Positions 42,175 to 50,791 of a DNA stretch of 64,000 nucleotides are shown one piece after another. The position numbers and the translations under genes are program-made. Origin of the DNA: an uncultured Cytophagales bacterium. Lineage in GTDB: Bacteria; Bacteroidota; Bacteroidia; Cytophagales; Cyclobacteriaceae. Within the stretch, counting starts at the first letter, position 1. Each line of letters begins with the position of its first letter. The stretch is from positions 62,001 through 126,000 of the forward strand of contig CAJXNP010000010.1 in assembly GCA_913057175.1 (NCBI GenBank), read 5' to 3'. The notes under the pieces are model-generated. The model was not told where the DNA came from and did not search any database. It saw nothing but the letters and a program-made list of their open reading frames with translations.

Positions 42175-42270
42175 ATTTAGATTAAATCTAAATAGAATGC
42201 AAATCTACATCAGGCCGCCGCATCCATCAATCGCCTTTTAAGGGTATTTTTAGTACCCTCTGTAGGGTAT
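42175..42270 (-). promoter_or_regulatory. composite promoter of heme receptor operon
   Basis: On the minus strand: boxes ATACCCT at 42264-42270 and 42241-42247 (with an inverted AGGGTAC, 42253-42259), 9 bp from the nearest box to -33 ATTG (42228-42231), 20 bp, -7 TAGATTTG (42200-42207), 6 bp, operator ATTTAGATTTAATCTAAAT (42175-42193). The start codon of the receptor is 20 bp further on. Confidence 0.75.
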
Positions 42271-42297
42271 TTGATTTTTAAACGAAATTGAAATTTT

Positions 42298-42954
42298 CTA
42301 AATGATACCTATTTCCTTGGCATAGTTGGTTAGTTCCAGCGCTGACCTAACGCCAACCTTTTTGAGGATGTTTTTACGATGGGTATGAACAGTGTGGTGG
42401 CTGACATTTAGATCTACAGCAATTTCCTTATTCCTCTTTCCCAGTGCAACAAGCTTGACGATTTCAATTTCTCTTTTGGTGAGATTATTCACCTTTAAAG
42501 AGTTGTTTTCAACCTGATCTTGTTGAATCAGCTTATTTTTCAATAGTGAGTCCAGCATATTATTGCAAAAAAACCGCTTTCCCGTATTCACAGCCTGGAT
42601 GGCCTTAACGATTTCATCTGTACTACATTCTTTTGTCAAATAAGCAAGTATATTCAGATCCAGAGACTTGAAAATGCCAAGTTTGTGTATCTGACTGGAA
42701 ATAATTATCACCCGGCAATCGGGGGCTTCATTGAGGACTCTGGATAATTCTGCTCCATCAAAATATTTCGGATTGTAGTCAAGGATAAGAATGGTGGGAT
42801 GATGCTTACCTATCACCATTTTTAATTCTTTCATATTTCCGGCTTCTCCCTTGATATCAAGTTCATGATAAGCAGACAAAAGTTTACGCAAACCCATTCT
42901 GAAGACAGATTGCGCATCGGCCAGGCATAATGAAATTTTCTCCTTGTCGTTCAT
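42298..42954 (-). CDS. LuxR/NarL-type response regulator within the iron regulon
   Basis: The 218-residue protein has a receiver (LCLADAQSVFRMGLRKLL; phospho-acceptor Asp in TILILDYNPKYFDG; ISSQ; Lys in AYLTKECSTDEIV) and a C-terminal LuxR HTH (LTKREIEIVKLVALGKRNKEIAVDLNVSHHTVHTHRKNILKKVGV). No kinase is adjacent. Its own promoter has the same operator and ATACCCT box as the two receptor operons, and it lies just upstream of the heme receptor operon. It is the obvious candidate to bind the ATACCCT box. Confidence 0.9.
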   Translation of the reverse strand: MNDKEKISLCLADAQSVFRMGLRKLLSAYHELDIKGEAGNMKELKMVIGKHHPTILILDYNPKYFDGAELSRVLNEAPDCRVIIISSQIHKLGIFKSLDLNILAYLTKECSTDEIVKAIQAVNTGKRFFCNNMLDSLLKNKLIQQDQVENNSLKVNNLTKREIEIVKLVALGKRNKEIAVDLNVSHHTVHTHRKNILKKVGVRSALELTNYAKEIGII

Positions 42955-42961
42955 TAAATTA

Positions 42962-43033
42962 ATTTAGACTTAGTCTAAATAGAGGCAAAGATAGGCCATT
43001 CAAATCAATTGGACAATACCATATGGAGGGTAT
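42962..43033 (-). promoter_or_regulatory. composite promoter of LuxR-type regulator
   Basis: On the minus strand: ATACCCT box (43027-43033), 9 bp, -33 ATTG (43014-43017), 20 bp, -7 TATCTTTG (42986-42993), 5 bp, operator ATTTAGACTAAGTCTAAAT (42962-42980), which ends 8 bp before the start codon. Element order and spacing equal those of the two receptor promoters. Confidence 0.75.
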
Positions 43034-43134
43034 AAACAATTAGATATTACTTATCCTTAAAAAAAGGGTTGAAGGACCGTTTGGAAAACCAACCTCATTA
43101 AAATTTGGTAGTATTCTACTACTCTAAGTTCACT

Positions 43135-43473
43135 TCATACCAGCTTTTTCACATTCTCCGGTGGCCTCCCCAAAACAGCCTTATCACCTTTTACTACAAT
43201 TGGCCGTTCGATCAGGGTCGGATTCTCTATCATAATCTTGATCCATTCATCTTCGGTAAATTCATTTCCTTTGTATTTTTCCTTAAAAATTGTCTCTCCT
43301 TTTCTAAGGAGATCCTTGGCATTTATTCCAAGTTTTTTCAGGATTTCTTTCAGTTCGGATTCCGTTGGGGGAGTTTTCAGGTATTCAATAATTTCTACAT
43401 CTGCTCCTTTATCATTGATTATTTGCAATGTTTCACGGCTTTTCCTGCATCGGGGGTTATGGTAGATTTTCAT
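43135..43473 (-). CDS. arsC: ArsC/Spx-family arsenate reductase-like protein
   Basis: The 112-residue protein has MKIYHNPRCRKSRETLQII with the catalytic Cys near residue 9, EIIEYLKTPPTESELKEIL, and ENPTLIERPIVVKGDKAVLGRPPENV with Arg residues typical of the glutaredoxin-dependent arsenate reductases. It would reduce arsenate to arsenite; no arsenite pump or ArsR is nearby, so general thiol chemistry is also possible. Alone on the minus strand. Confidence 0.82.
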   Translation of the reverse strand: MKIYHNPRCRKSRETLQIINDKGADVEIIEYLKTPPTESELKEILKKLGINAKDLLRKGETIFKEKYKGNEFTEDEWIKIMIENPTLIERPIVVKGDKAVLGRPPENVKKLV

Positions 43474-43490
43474 ACTTTTTATATTTGATT

Positions 43491-43540
43491 GAACTACAAG
43501 AGCACAAAAGAGCTTTGTGTTCTTTGTGCCTATGTGGTTC
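43491..43540. repeat. dispersed palindromic repeat, copy downstream of GxxExxY gene
   Basis: The sequence shares GAAC-ACA, AGAGCACA, AGAGCTTT and TTTGTGCCTATGTGGTTC with the complete copy at 44149-44207, in the same orientation. About nine bases of the left arm are missing, so this copy is decayed. Confidence 0.75.
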
Positions 43541-43551
43541 GCATTTAGAAC

Positions 43552-44022
43552 TTATTCTTTTGGCAATCCTGCATAGATCTCGTTAACCATCGTCTTTTGG
43601 CCATACTTTACAATATTCGTACAATTGAAATTAATGATTAATCCTTTTGGCTTACTAAGCATTTTTAAATAGGTAAGCAAAATTGCCTCATGAATGGGCA
43701 ATATACCATCCATTGCTTTCAATTCGACAATAATCAGATCTTCAACCAACACATCATACCGTAAGTCTGCATCCAGAGACAATCCTTTATATATCAACGT
43801 GATTCTTTGCTGAGACATAGATTTCAATCTCCTAGAATTTAGTTCATGTACAAAACACTTCTCATAAACACTTTCCAACAACCCTGGCCCAATGTGTTTG
43901 TGAACTTCAATTGCACAACCAATTATTTGATAAGTTAAATCATCTAAGTATTTCTGTGTAGGTTTGCTGCCATTCGAAAAAGCATCATTCTTTTGTATTT
44001 GAGATATTCCCATTTTATTCAT
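43552..44022 (-). CDS. GxxExxY-family protein (PD-(D/E)XK nuclease-like)
   Basis: The 156-residue protein has the name-giving motif GPGLLESVYEKCFVHEL near residue 42 and a nuclease-like core LRYDVLVEDLIIVELKAMDG, where Asp, Glu-x-Lys match the PD-(D/E)XK pattern, then HEAILLTYLKML and KGLIINFNC. The family (PF13366) occurs in many copies per genome in Bacteroidota and others; its function is unknown. It is flanked on both sides by copies of one palindromic repeat, which suggests that gene and repeats form a unit. Confidence 0.88.
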   Translation of the reverse strand: MNKMGISQIQKNDAFSNGSKPTQKYLDDLTYQIIGCAIEVHKHIGPGLLESVYEKCFVHELNSRRLKSMSQQRITLIYKGLSLDADLRYDVLVEDLIIVELKAMDGILPIHEAILLTYLKMLSKPKGLIINFNCTNIVKYGQKTMVNEIYAGLPKE

Positions 44023-44148
44023 TAAGATAAAAAAATAGTAAAGTACTGTTTGATCAAATATAATAGCAAAAGCCTAAAGTATGTAATTCCTTGGTTGCCA
44101 ATCGCCATCGATTGCTAAAGAAGAAGCTCTAACGGGTAAAAATTTACT

Positions 44149-44207
44149 GAACCACATAGGCACATAGAGCACAGAAGAGCTTTTTGTTCTATGTGCCTAT
44201 GTGGTTC
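44149..44207. repeat. dispersed palindromic repeat, complete copy upstream of GxxExxY gene
   Basis: Perfect 20-bp arms at 44149-44168 (GAACCACATAGGCACATAGA) and 44188-44207 with a 19-bp loop. The sequence belongs to a family of ccacataggcacatag-like repeats common in bacterial genomes. The rest of 44023-44403 holds no gene. Confidence 0.85.
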
Positions 44208-44403
44208 AAAATAATAATTATCCGTTATTTAGTGTGTTTCCAATTAAATATTCTGAAAGTCACAAAAGCGATTAATAAAATGGATTTCTCAATCGAATAT
44301 TCAATAAGAAAGATTTCATGAAATAATAAATGCTACATGGTAATTTGAAACCTGTATATTAACTATGCACAAAAAACACGTATCATCAGGAAAATAAAAA
44401 CAA

Positions 44404-45129
44404 ATGCCACCTCCAAAAATCGAAGTCTGTTTCTCTCCCAAACTCTACGAACACCGATTGATCAAAGAAACCTTTATCGGTGTGGTGGCAGATATTTTCC
44501 GGGCTACTACATCCATTTGTGCGGCTGTTGACTACGGCATCTCAAAAATTATCCCCGTTGCAGGATTGGAAGAAGCCAGAAATATGAAAGAAAAAGGATA
44601 TCTTGTTGCTTGTGAAAGGGATGGCAAATTGCTGGATTTTGCTGACATCGGCAATTCACCTTCTGATTTTTTCAAGGAAGACCTGATTGGCAAAGAAGTA
44701 GTGTTTTCTACTACCAATGGTACGAAAGCCATCAAACTGGTAGCTGAAGAAGCTGATGATGTATTGGTAGGGTCTTTCCTGAATGTTGGTCTTATCGCAC
44801 AATACCTGGCATTAAAGAATGAAAATGTGGTCATTCTTTGTGCTTCCTGGAAAAACCTGTTCAACCTGGAAGACACGTTGTTTGCCGGAGCACTTGCCGA
44901 TGTACTGCTTTCATCCGGTTTTGAAACAGAATGCGATTCCACTAAAGCATCGCTTGATCTTTGGAACATTGCCAAAACAGATCTTCCTGGTTATTTAAGA
45001 AAATCCAGCCACCGTAACCGATTAAAACATCTATTGACAGAAAGGGATTATTTATTGAGCCTGTCGCTTGACAGCGGAAAATTCATTCCCCTTTTCAAAG
45101 AAGACAAATTGATTCCTGTAACTCCCTGA
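44404..45129 (+). CDS. comB: 2-phosphosulfolactate phosphatase family (ComB)
   Basis: The 241-residue protein starts at an ATG (44404) and has VADIFRATTSICAAVDYGISKIIPV, GYLVACERDGKLLDFADIGNSPSDF and VVFSTTNGTKAIKLV, all hallmarks of the ComB family. Archaeal ComB acts in coenzyme M synthesis; bacterial members probably dephosphorylate 2-phosphosulfolactate for sulfolactate or sulfonolipid metabolism, which would suit Bacteroidota that make sulfonolipids such as capnine. The helicase gene begins 9 bp later. Confidence 0.85.
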   Translation: MPPPKIEVCFSPKLYEHRLIKETFIGVVADIFRATTSICAAVDYGISKIIPVAGLEEARNMKEKGYLVACERDGKLLDFADIGNSPSDFFKEDLIGKEVVFSTTNGTKAIKLVAEEADDVLVGSFLNVGLIAQYLALKNENVVILCASWKNLFNLEDTLFAGALADVLLSSGFETECDSTKASLDLWNIAKTDLPGYLRKSSHRNRLKHLLTERDYLLSLSLDSGKFIPLFKEDKLIPVTP

Positions 45130-45138
45130 TCATATTCC

Positions 45139-47055
45139 ATGTCCAAAGCCATTGAAGAACTAAAAAATTTAGAGGTCTTACTCAAACAGGAGCAAAACGA
45201 AGATCGAGAGGAATACAATCGAAAGGTGCTTTCAGTCACGGTGAAAGACCGCGTCGCCCAGGGAATCTGCTGGTCGCCGGTTTATATCAGAAGGCAATAC
45301 TACGGAACGGCAGAGCGACTCATTCTGGAAGTTGAAAATGGCGGTAACAAAGAAATTGAGCATGCGTTTCAGTCAGGATCGGTTGTTTCATTTTTTGGTC
45401 AATCGTCTTTTCATTCAGAAGGTTCAAACCAGGCCCACGGGGTCATCAACTACATCAAAAAGGATATATTGGTCATCACCATGAATGACGATGAGCTGCC
45501 CGACTGGATGACCGAAAACCGGATTGGCGTTCAGCTAATGTTTGACGAGGGGAGCTACAAGGAAATGTTTAATGCACTAAAAAGGGTTCGAAAAGCAGAA
45601 AACAGCCGATTGGCAGAATTGAGGGAAATTTTACTCGGTTATCAAAAGCCCGAATTTCATCAGATAAAACCACTTGAAATACCCGGAATAAATTCTTCTC
45701 AAAATTCCGCTTTGAATAAGATCATCCAGGCAAAAGATATTGCCCTAATTCATGGTCCTCCCGGCACAGGTAAAACCACCACATTGGTCGAAGCCATTTA
45801 CCAAACACTGAAAAAGGAAACGCAGGTGCTGGTTTGTGCACAAAGCAATGCCGCGGTAGATCTGCTAACAGAGAAGTTAAGCGACAGGGGACTGGCTACT
45901 ATGCGCCTAGGTCATCCCGCCAGGGTAACGGAAAAGTTGTCGCATCTGACCCTCGATGCCCGTATCGCAGAACATGAAAGTTACCGGGAAATCAAAAAGC
46001 TAAGAAAACAGGCACAGGAATATCGCAGAATGGCCCAAAAATACAAAAGAAATTTTGGCCGATCCGAGCGGGAGCAAAGAAAGCTGCTATTCCAGGAGGC
46101 TCATAACATTCTCAACCAGGCAGATATGCTGGAACATTACATCACAAATGACCTGATGGCTAAAAGTCAGGTAATCACCTGTACATTGGTCGGTTCGGAA
46201 CATTACCTGTTAAAGGGAATGACCTTTTCAACCCTCTTTATCGATGAAGCCGCTCAGGCCCTGGAGCCCGCTTGCTGGATACCCATCATAAAAGCAGAGC
46301 GTGTGATCATGGCCGGTGACCATTGTCAGTTACCACCTACGATCAAATCGTTCCAAGCGGGAAGGGCCGGTTTGAATGAAACATTATTCGAAAAAATCGC
46401 AAAAAGGCTTTCCGTCGATACCATGTTGGCCGTTCAGTATCGGATGAATGAGGAAATCATGAATTTCTCCAGCCAGGAATTCTACAAGGGAAACCTTGAA
46501 GCCTCCACGGTTAACAAAGCCTGGAAGGTCCATCCCGAGGATCGTCCGGTAGAGTTTATTGATACAGCAGGTTGTGGATTTATGGAGCACGTAGAAAAGG
46601 AAAGTAGAAGTACTGCCAATCGAGACGAAGGGAACCTACTCTTTCTGGTACTTGAAGAAATGGAAACACATTATGGAATAAAAGTTTTGAAAAGCAGCAG
46701 CATCGGAATTATCACTCCTTACAAGGCACAGCTGCATATTCTCAGAGAATTATTTGAAGAGAAGCCCTACTATCAGGAACTGAAAGAAAACATCAGCATC
46801 AATACCGTGGATGCCTTCCAGGGACAGGAGAGGGATATTATTCTAATCAGTCTGGTGAGGAGCAATGATAAGGGGGAGATTGGTTTTCTAAAAGATACAC
46901 GCAGAATGAATGTTGCCATGACCCGGGCCCGAAAAAAAATGGTCATTGTAGGTGATAGTGCGACCGTAGGGAATTTTCCTTTTTATTCAAAATTTCTCGA
47001 CTACATAGATAAGGTAAATGGTCATCGAAGCGCATTCGAATTCCATACATTTTAA
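45139..47055 (+). CDS. SF1B (IGHMBP2/UPF1-like) DNA/RNA helicase
   Basis: The 638-residue protein has an N-terminal domain (1-190) with a beta-barrel resembling IGHMBP2 1B, Walker A IHGPPGTGKTTTLVEA near residue 209, motif II FIDEAAQALEPA, QYRMNEEIM, motif IV-V IITPYKAQLHIL and DAFQGQERDIILISLVRSN, and motif VI MTRARKKMVIVGD. It is predicted to unwind nucleic acid 5'-3' with ATP. It is transcribed with comB and overlaps the convergent DUF3820 gene by 4 bp. Confidence 0.9.
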   Translation: MSKAIEELKNLEVLLKQEQNEDREEYNRKVLSVTVKDRVAQGICWSPVYIRRQYYGTAERLILEVENGGNKEIEHAFQSGSVVSFFGQSSFHSEGSNQAHGVINYIKKDILVITMNDDELPDWMTENRIGVQLMFDEGSYKEMFNALKRVRKAENSRLAELREILLGYQKPEFHQIKPLEIPGINSSQNSALNKIIQAKDIALIHGPPGTGKTTTLVEAIYQTLKKETQVLVCAQSNAAVDLLTEKLSDRGLATMRLGHPARVTEKLSHLTLDARIAEHESYREIKKLRKQAQEYRRMAQKYKRNFGRSEREQRKLLFQEAHNILNQADMLEHYITNDLMAKSQVITCTLVGSEHYLLKGMTFSTLFIDEAAQALEPACWIPIIKAERVIMAGDHCQLPPTIKSFQAGRAGLNETLFEKIAKRLSVDTMLAVQYRMNEEIMNFSSQEFYKGNLEASTVNKAWKVHPEDRPVEFIDTAGCGFMEHVEKESRSTANRDEGNLLFLVLEEMETHYGIKVLKSSSIGIITPYKAQLHILRELFEEKPYYQELKENISINTVDAFQGQERDIILISLVRSNDKGEIGFLKDTRRMNVAMTRARKKMVIVGDSATVGNFPFYSKFLDYIDKVNGHRSAFEFHTF

Positions 47056-47258
47056 GTCTTTATTTCCAGAACAATCTGCATGTATTTGCCTAATTTACCA
47101 GCAGGAAAGCCTTTTCTTCGGAACCAGATCAGATACTCGACGGGCAACTCCATCAAACGTCGGTTTTTAAATTTTCCGAATGGCATTTTGTAAGCCATAA
47201 GTTCTTCGAACTCTTTAGCCGCCTTTTCCTCGAAATTATTATTATTTATCAATGACAT
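47052..47258 (-). CDS. DUF3820 family small protein
   Basis: The 68-residue protein contains KMPFGKFKNRRLMELPVEYLIWFRRKGFP, the DUF3820 core (basic, GKFK-LxxxPxxYL-W). The family is sometimes annotated as a quorum-regulated virulence factor, but most members resemble a nuclease-associated module of unknown role. Its stop overlaps the helicase stop tail to tail by 4 bp. Confidence 0.82.
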   Translation of the reverse strand: MSLINNNNFEEKAAKEFEELMAYKMPFGKFKNRRLMELPVEYLIWFRRKGFPAGKLGKYMQIVLEIKT

Positions 47259-47428
47259 TTTCTTAACTTATAAAACTCCTAAAAAACAATCGCCTGATTT
47301 TCATTTACTAATTCGGTTGATCAAGGCAATTATTTTTACTAACCTGAAAAACCATTGCTATTAGTAGGAAAGATAATATCAAAACAGAATATTTGTTTTG
47401 ATAGTAATATTACGATATTCGACTGGTA

Positions 47429-49675
47429 ATGAGGCCAAACGAAAACAAATTTAATTATGATGAGATCGATGAGAAAGATTTGTTCAAATCTTTCTTTGAT
47501 TACTCCCTTGATCTCTTCTGTATTGCCAACAAAGAAGGTTATTTTGTCAAGCTCAATCCGAAATGGACAGAAGTATTAGGGTTTAGCCTCAAGAAGCTGT
47601 ACTCCAAGCCATTCCTTGATTTTATTCATCCCGATGACAGGGAGTCTACAACCAGGGTTGTTCACAAATTATTTGAAGGTAAGCAGCTTGTATCCTTTCT
47701 TAACCGCTACCGCACTAAAGATAAAAAATACAAATGGTTTGAATGGAGCGCGCGTTTTATCGAGAGTGAAAATGTCATTCTGGCTTCTGCCCGTGAAGTA
47801 AGTGACAGGATTCATCTTCAGGATCAGATAAATGAAAATGAATACCTGCTAAACATTCTGATAAAGTATTCACCGGCAGCAGTCGCCTTGCTCGACAAAG
47901 AATTAAAATACATTTACGTCAGTCAAAGGTGGTGTACTGAAAACAATAAAAATGAAAAAGATGTTCTCGGCAAAAATGTATTTGACATCTTTCCACTACT
48001 TGGGGAGAGTAATGACCTGAGACAAAGATTTGAGAACTCGCTGAATGGCAAGGTAGAAAAAGAAGAAAACTACAAGCTAAATGTACCTGATGGAAAGCCC
48101 ATATGGTTCAATTGGGAAATAAGGCCCTGGAACACCATTACAGGACACATTGGTGGGGTCTTTACATTTTCAGAAAATATTACTGACAAGCTTCAAAACA
48201 TTGAAAAGCTAAAGAGCAGTGAAAAGTTATTAAATGAAGCACAAAAGTTAGCGCGGATTGGCAGTTGGGAATTCGACCTGGAAACAGGAAAGGTAAACTG
48301 GAGCGATGGCATGTTCGATATCTTTAATTTAGATCGAAGCGCCATTAAAACCATTGATCTTAATGTAATACTTGAAATGGTGCATCCAAAAGACCGGGAA
48401 AGGTTTATTCATACCATAAATCAATCTAAAAGGAAAAAGGATACCATACCGATTGATTACAGAATTGTTACCCGTAAAGGGGAAATAAAATATGTATTTG
48501 CCAAAGGAGGGAGTGTGCTGAATGAAAATAAGGACGCGGTTAAATTTTTTGGTACCCTGCAGGATGTTACAGATCAAAAATTAGCCGAACAAGCCATACT
48601 AAATTCTGAAAAAAGATTCAGAAGTATCCTGGAATCTGCACCAGATGCCATACTCATTGTCAATCAATTTGGAAAAGTAGACCTTACAAATGAGCGTGCC
48701 GAGAAATTATTTGGTTATCCAAAAGATAAAATAAAAAATCAGGACATCTCGCTTTTTCTTTTGGAAAACTCCAGGAAAGAAAAACCAATCTCAAGAACTT
48801 TTTTTCAATTGGAAAACTTTTCTGAAGAAGATCGAATTATTGAGCTAATTGGAAAAAATAGTATGGGCGAAAAATTTCCTGCAGAAGTGGGCATCAACCC
48901 ATACGAAACCAACCAGGGGATCTTTTTTAATATGTCTGTGAGAGATATTTCTGAAAGAAAAAATGCAGAAACCATTTTAAAAAGAAAGACAGAGGAATTG
49001 GAATTAAAAAACAAAGAGCTGGAGCAGTTTGCTTTTGTAGCTTCGCACGATCTACAAGAGCCACTAAGAACGATTTCGAGTTTTGTAGAACTATTGGAGC
49101 TTGACTACAAGGGAAAATTAGATGGCTATGCTGATAAATATATTCACTTCATTTTAGACGCATCCGAGAGAATGCGTGTCTTGATAAAAAATCTTCTGGA
49201 TTATTCCAGGATTGGGCGGTCGCAGGACCTGGAAAGAATTGATTGTAACATCATAGTGAAGAATGTTTTGGAGGATCTCAGTTCTCAAATTATGGAATCT
49301 GATGCAAAAATTACGGTAGACAAACTACCGATTATTCTAGGGCATGAGTTGGAAATGATACAGCTCTTCCAAAACCTGATCAGCAATGCCATCAAATTCA
49401 TGAAAAAGGAAGTAAAACCAATTATTTCTATTCATGCAGAAAAAGAAAATCAATTCTGGAAATTTTCCGTATCGGATAATGGCATTGGTATGGAAGCCAA
49501 ATACAAGGAAAAGATATTTATCATCTTCCAGAGGTTGCACAGCCGGGACCAGTACCCTGGTACAGGTATCGGGCTGGCACATTGTAAAAAAATTGTCGAA
49601 CTTCATGGTGGTGAAATATGGGTTGTTACTAATCCTGACAAGGGAAGTACCTTTTATTTTACCATCAAAGCTTAA
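47429..49675 (+). CDS. multi-PAS sensor histidine kinase, cytoplasmic
   Basis: The 748-residue protein has four PAS domains (about 20-120, 140-255, 270-385, 395-510), recognisable by FVKLNPKWTEVLGFSLKKLY, KYIYVSQRWCTENN, GSWEFDLETGKVNWSDGMF and LIVNQFGKVDLTNERAEKLFGY. A HisKA domain follows with ELEQFAFVASHDLQEPLRTI (phospho-His) and a HATPase with VSDNGIGMEAKYKEKIF and GTGIGLAHCKKIVELHGG. No membrane helix is seen, so signals are probably cytoplasmic. The receiver gene starts 6 bp after it. Confidence 0.92.
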   Translation: MRPNENKFNYDEIDEKDLFKSFFDYSLDLFCIANKEGYFVKLNPKWTEVLGFSLKKLYSKPFLDFIHPDDRESTTRVVHKLFEGKQLVSFLNRYRTKDKKYKWFEWSARFIESENVILASAREVSDRIHLQDQINENEYLLNILIKYSPAAVALLDKELKYIYVSQRWCTENNKNEKDVLGKNVFDIFPLLGESNDLRQRFENSLNGKVEKEENYKLNVPDGKPIWFNWEIRPWNTITGHIGGVFTFSENITDKLQNIEKLKSSEKLLNEAQKLARIGSWEFDLETGKVNWSDGMFDIFNLDRSAIKTIDLNVILEMVHPKDRERFIHTINQSKRKKDTIPIDYRIVTRKGEIKYVFAKGGSVLNENKDAVKFFGTLQDVTDQKLAEQAILNSEKRFRSILESAPDAILIVNQFGKVDLTNERAEKLFGYPKDKIKNQDISLFLLENSRKEKPISRTFFQLENFSEEDRIIELIGKNSMGEKFPAEVGINPYETNQGIFFNMSVRDISERKNAETILKRKTEELELKNKELEQFAFVASHDLQEPLRTISSFVELLELDYKGKLDGYADKYIHFILDASERMRVLIKNLLDYSRIGRSQDLERIDCNIIVKNVLEDLSSQIMESDAKITVDKLPIILGHELEMIQLFQNLISNAIKFMKKEVKPIISIHAEKENQFWKFSVSDNGIGMEAKYKEKIFIIFQRLHSRDQYPGTGIGLAHCKKIVELHGGEIWVVTNPDKGSTFYFTIKA

Positions 49676-49681
49676 ATACGG

Positions 49682-50074
49682 ATGAGTAAGTTTAATTGTG
49701 TACTACTGATTGATGATGATGAGCCAACAAACTTTTTGAATAAGCTCACCCTTAAAAAGCACGGATGTGCAGATACCATCATTTCTGTGTTTGACGGCCA
49801 ACAGGCATTGAATTATTTAAATGAACACGAAGGGAATGACTTTCCGGACCTCATTCTTCTTGACATAAACATGCCGCTTATGAACGGTTGGGAATTCCTC
49901 GAAGAATATGAACGAATGGACTTCTTTAAAAAACCTCCTTTGATCATCATGCTAACTACTTCAGTCAATCCGGATGATGAAGAAAAATCAAAAAAATACA
50001 AAAGTATTTCCGGGTTTATGCACAAACCTCTTCAGGCTGATGAGCTGGACAAAGTGTTGGGAAACCACAAATAA
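49682..50074 (+). CDS. stand-alone response regulator receiver protein
   Basis: The 130-residue protein is a bare receiver domain: acidic pair IDDDEP, phospho-acceptor Asp in LILLDINMPLMNGWEFL, Thr in IIMLTTSVNPDD and Lys in FMHKPLQADEL. There is no output domain, so it relays phosphate or interacts with another protein. It is encoded 6 bp after the PAS kinase, its likely partner. Confidence 0.92.
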   Translation: MSKFNCVLLIDDDEPTNFLNKLTLKKHGCADTIISVFDGQQALNYLNEHEGNDFPDLILLDINMPLMNGWEFLEEYERMDFFKKPPLIIMLTTSVNPDDEEKSKKYKSISGFMHKPLQADELDKVLGNHK

Positions 50075-50084
50075 ATAGTTTTAC

Positions 50085-50768
50085 CTATTCCATTACTGAT
50101 TTTAAGACACTCAGCGATTTGATCTCTCGCAGATTATCAAAATGAATTCGATAAAGGTCAAGAACAGCATCAAAACAATCGCTTTTTTCTGGCTTTGTGA
50201 GTGAAATGTCCGATCCATAATTCTGATCAATCATCTGCTGGATCTTTTCAATTGACGAATCTTTTTTTAATTGGAGATGGCTAGATATCTCTTTCAGTAA
50301 TTCATCAGCATTCTCCGGAACCATACCCAAAAAGACGCCAAGCTTTAAAAGAAACTGAATATGAAAGAAATTAATTCCCGTATCGATCTGATCTAATTTC
50401 ACAACGGATTGATCAATGAAATCAAACATTTCCTTATCGGAATGTTCCTCCCGTAAGACCCGGGCAAGAATCTCTGTAAGAAAAAGAGCGATAGACGAAC
50501 GGCTGATTTCAAAAGGTATGCGATGGAGAACATCCGAGGTTTTTAATTCAGATATCCTTTGAATGTCTTTTTTCTCATTATGATAACAGACCAATTCCAG
50601 CAAGGTAAATGGCTGAAAATGGGCGATCTTAAATTTTGGGTTTTTTACCCGTATCCTGTTGATGATATAAGTTTGCATACCAAATTCCCTCGTATAACAC
50701 TTCGCAATGATGGATGTATCACGGTACTTGATATAATTCAGGGCAATGGCTTTGGTTTTAAAAAGCAT
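50085..50768 (-). CDS. recO: DNA repair protein RecO
   Basis: The 227-residue protein has an N-terminal OB fold (KTKAIALNYIKYRDTSIIAKCYTREFGMQTYIINRIRVK) and a helical C-terminal half typical of RecO (PFEISRSSIALFLTEILARVLREE, FHIQFLLKLGVFLGMVPEN). RecO loads RecA with RecR in gap repair. The zinc-finger cysteines of some RecO proteins are not obvious. It converges with the receiver gene and follows tdk after 23 bp. Confidence 0.88.
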   Translation of the reverse strand: MLFKTKAIALNYIKYRDTSIIAKCYTREFGMQTYIINRIRVKNPKFKIAHFQPFTLLELVCYHNEKKDIQRISELKTSDVLHRIPFEISRSSIALFLTEILARVLREEHSDKEMFDFIDQSVVKLDQIDTGINFFHIQFLLKLGVFLGMVPENADELLKEISSHLQLKKDSSIEKIQQMIDQNYGSDISLTKPEKSDCFDAVLDLYRIHFDNLREIKSLSVLKSVME

Positions 50769-50791
50769 ATTCAGATTGCTTATGAAAATAT

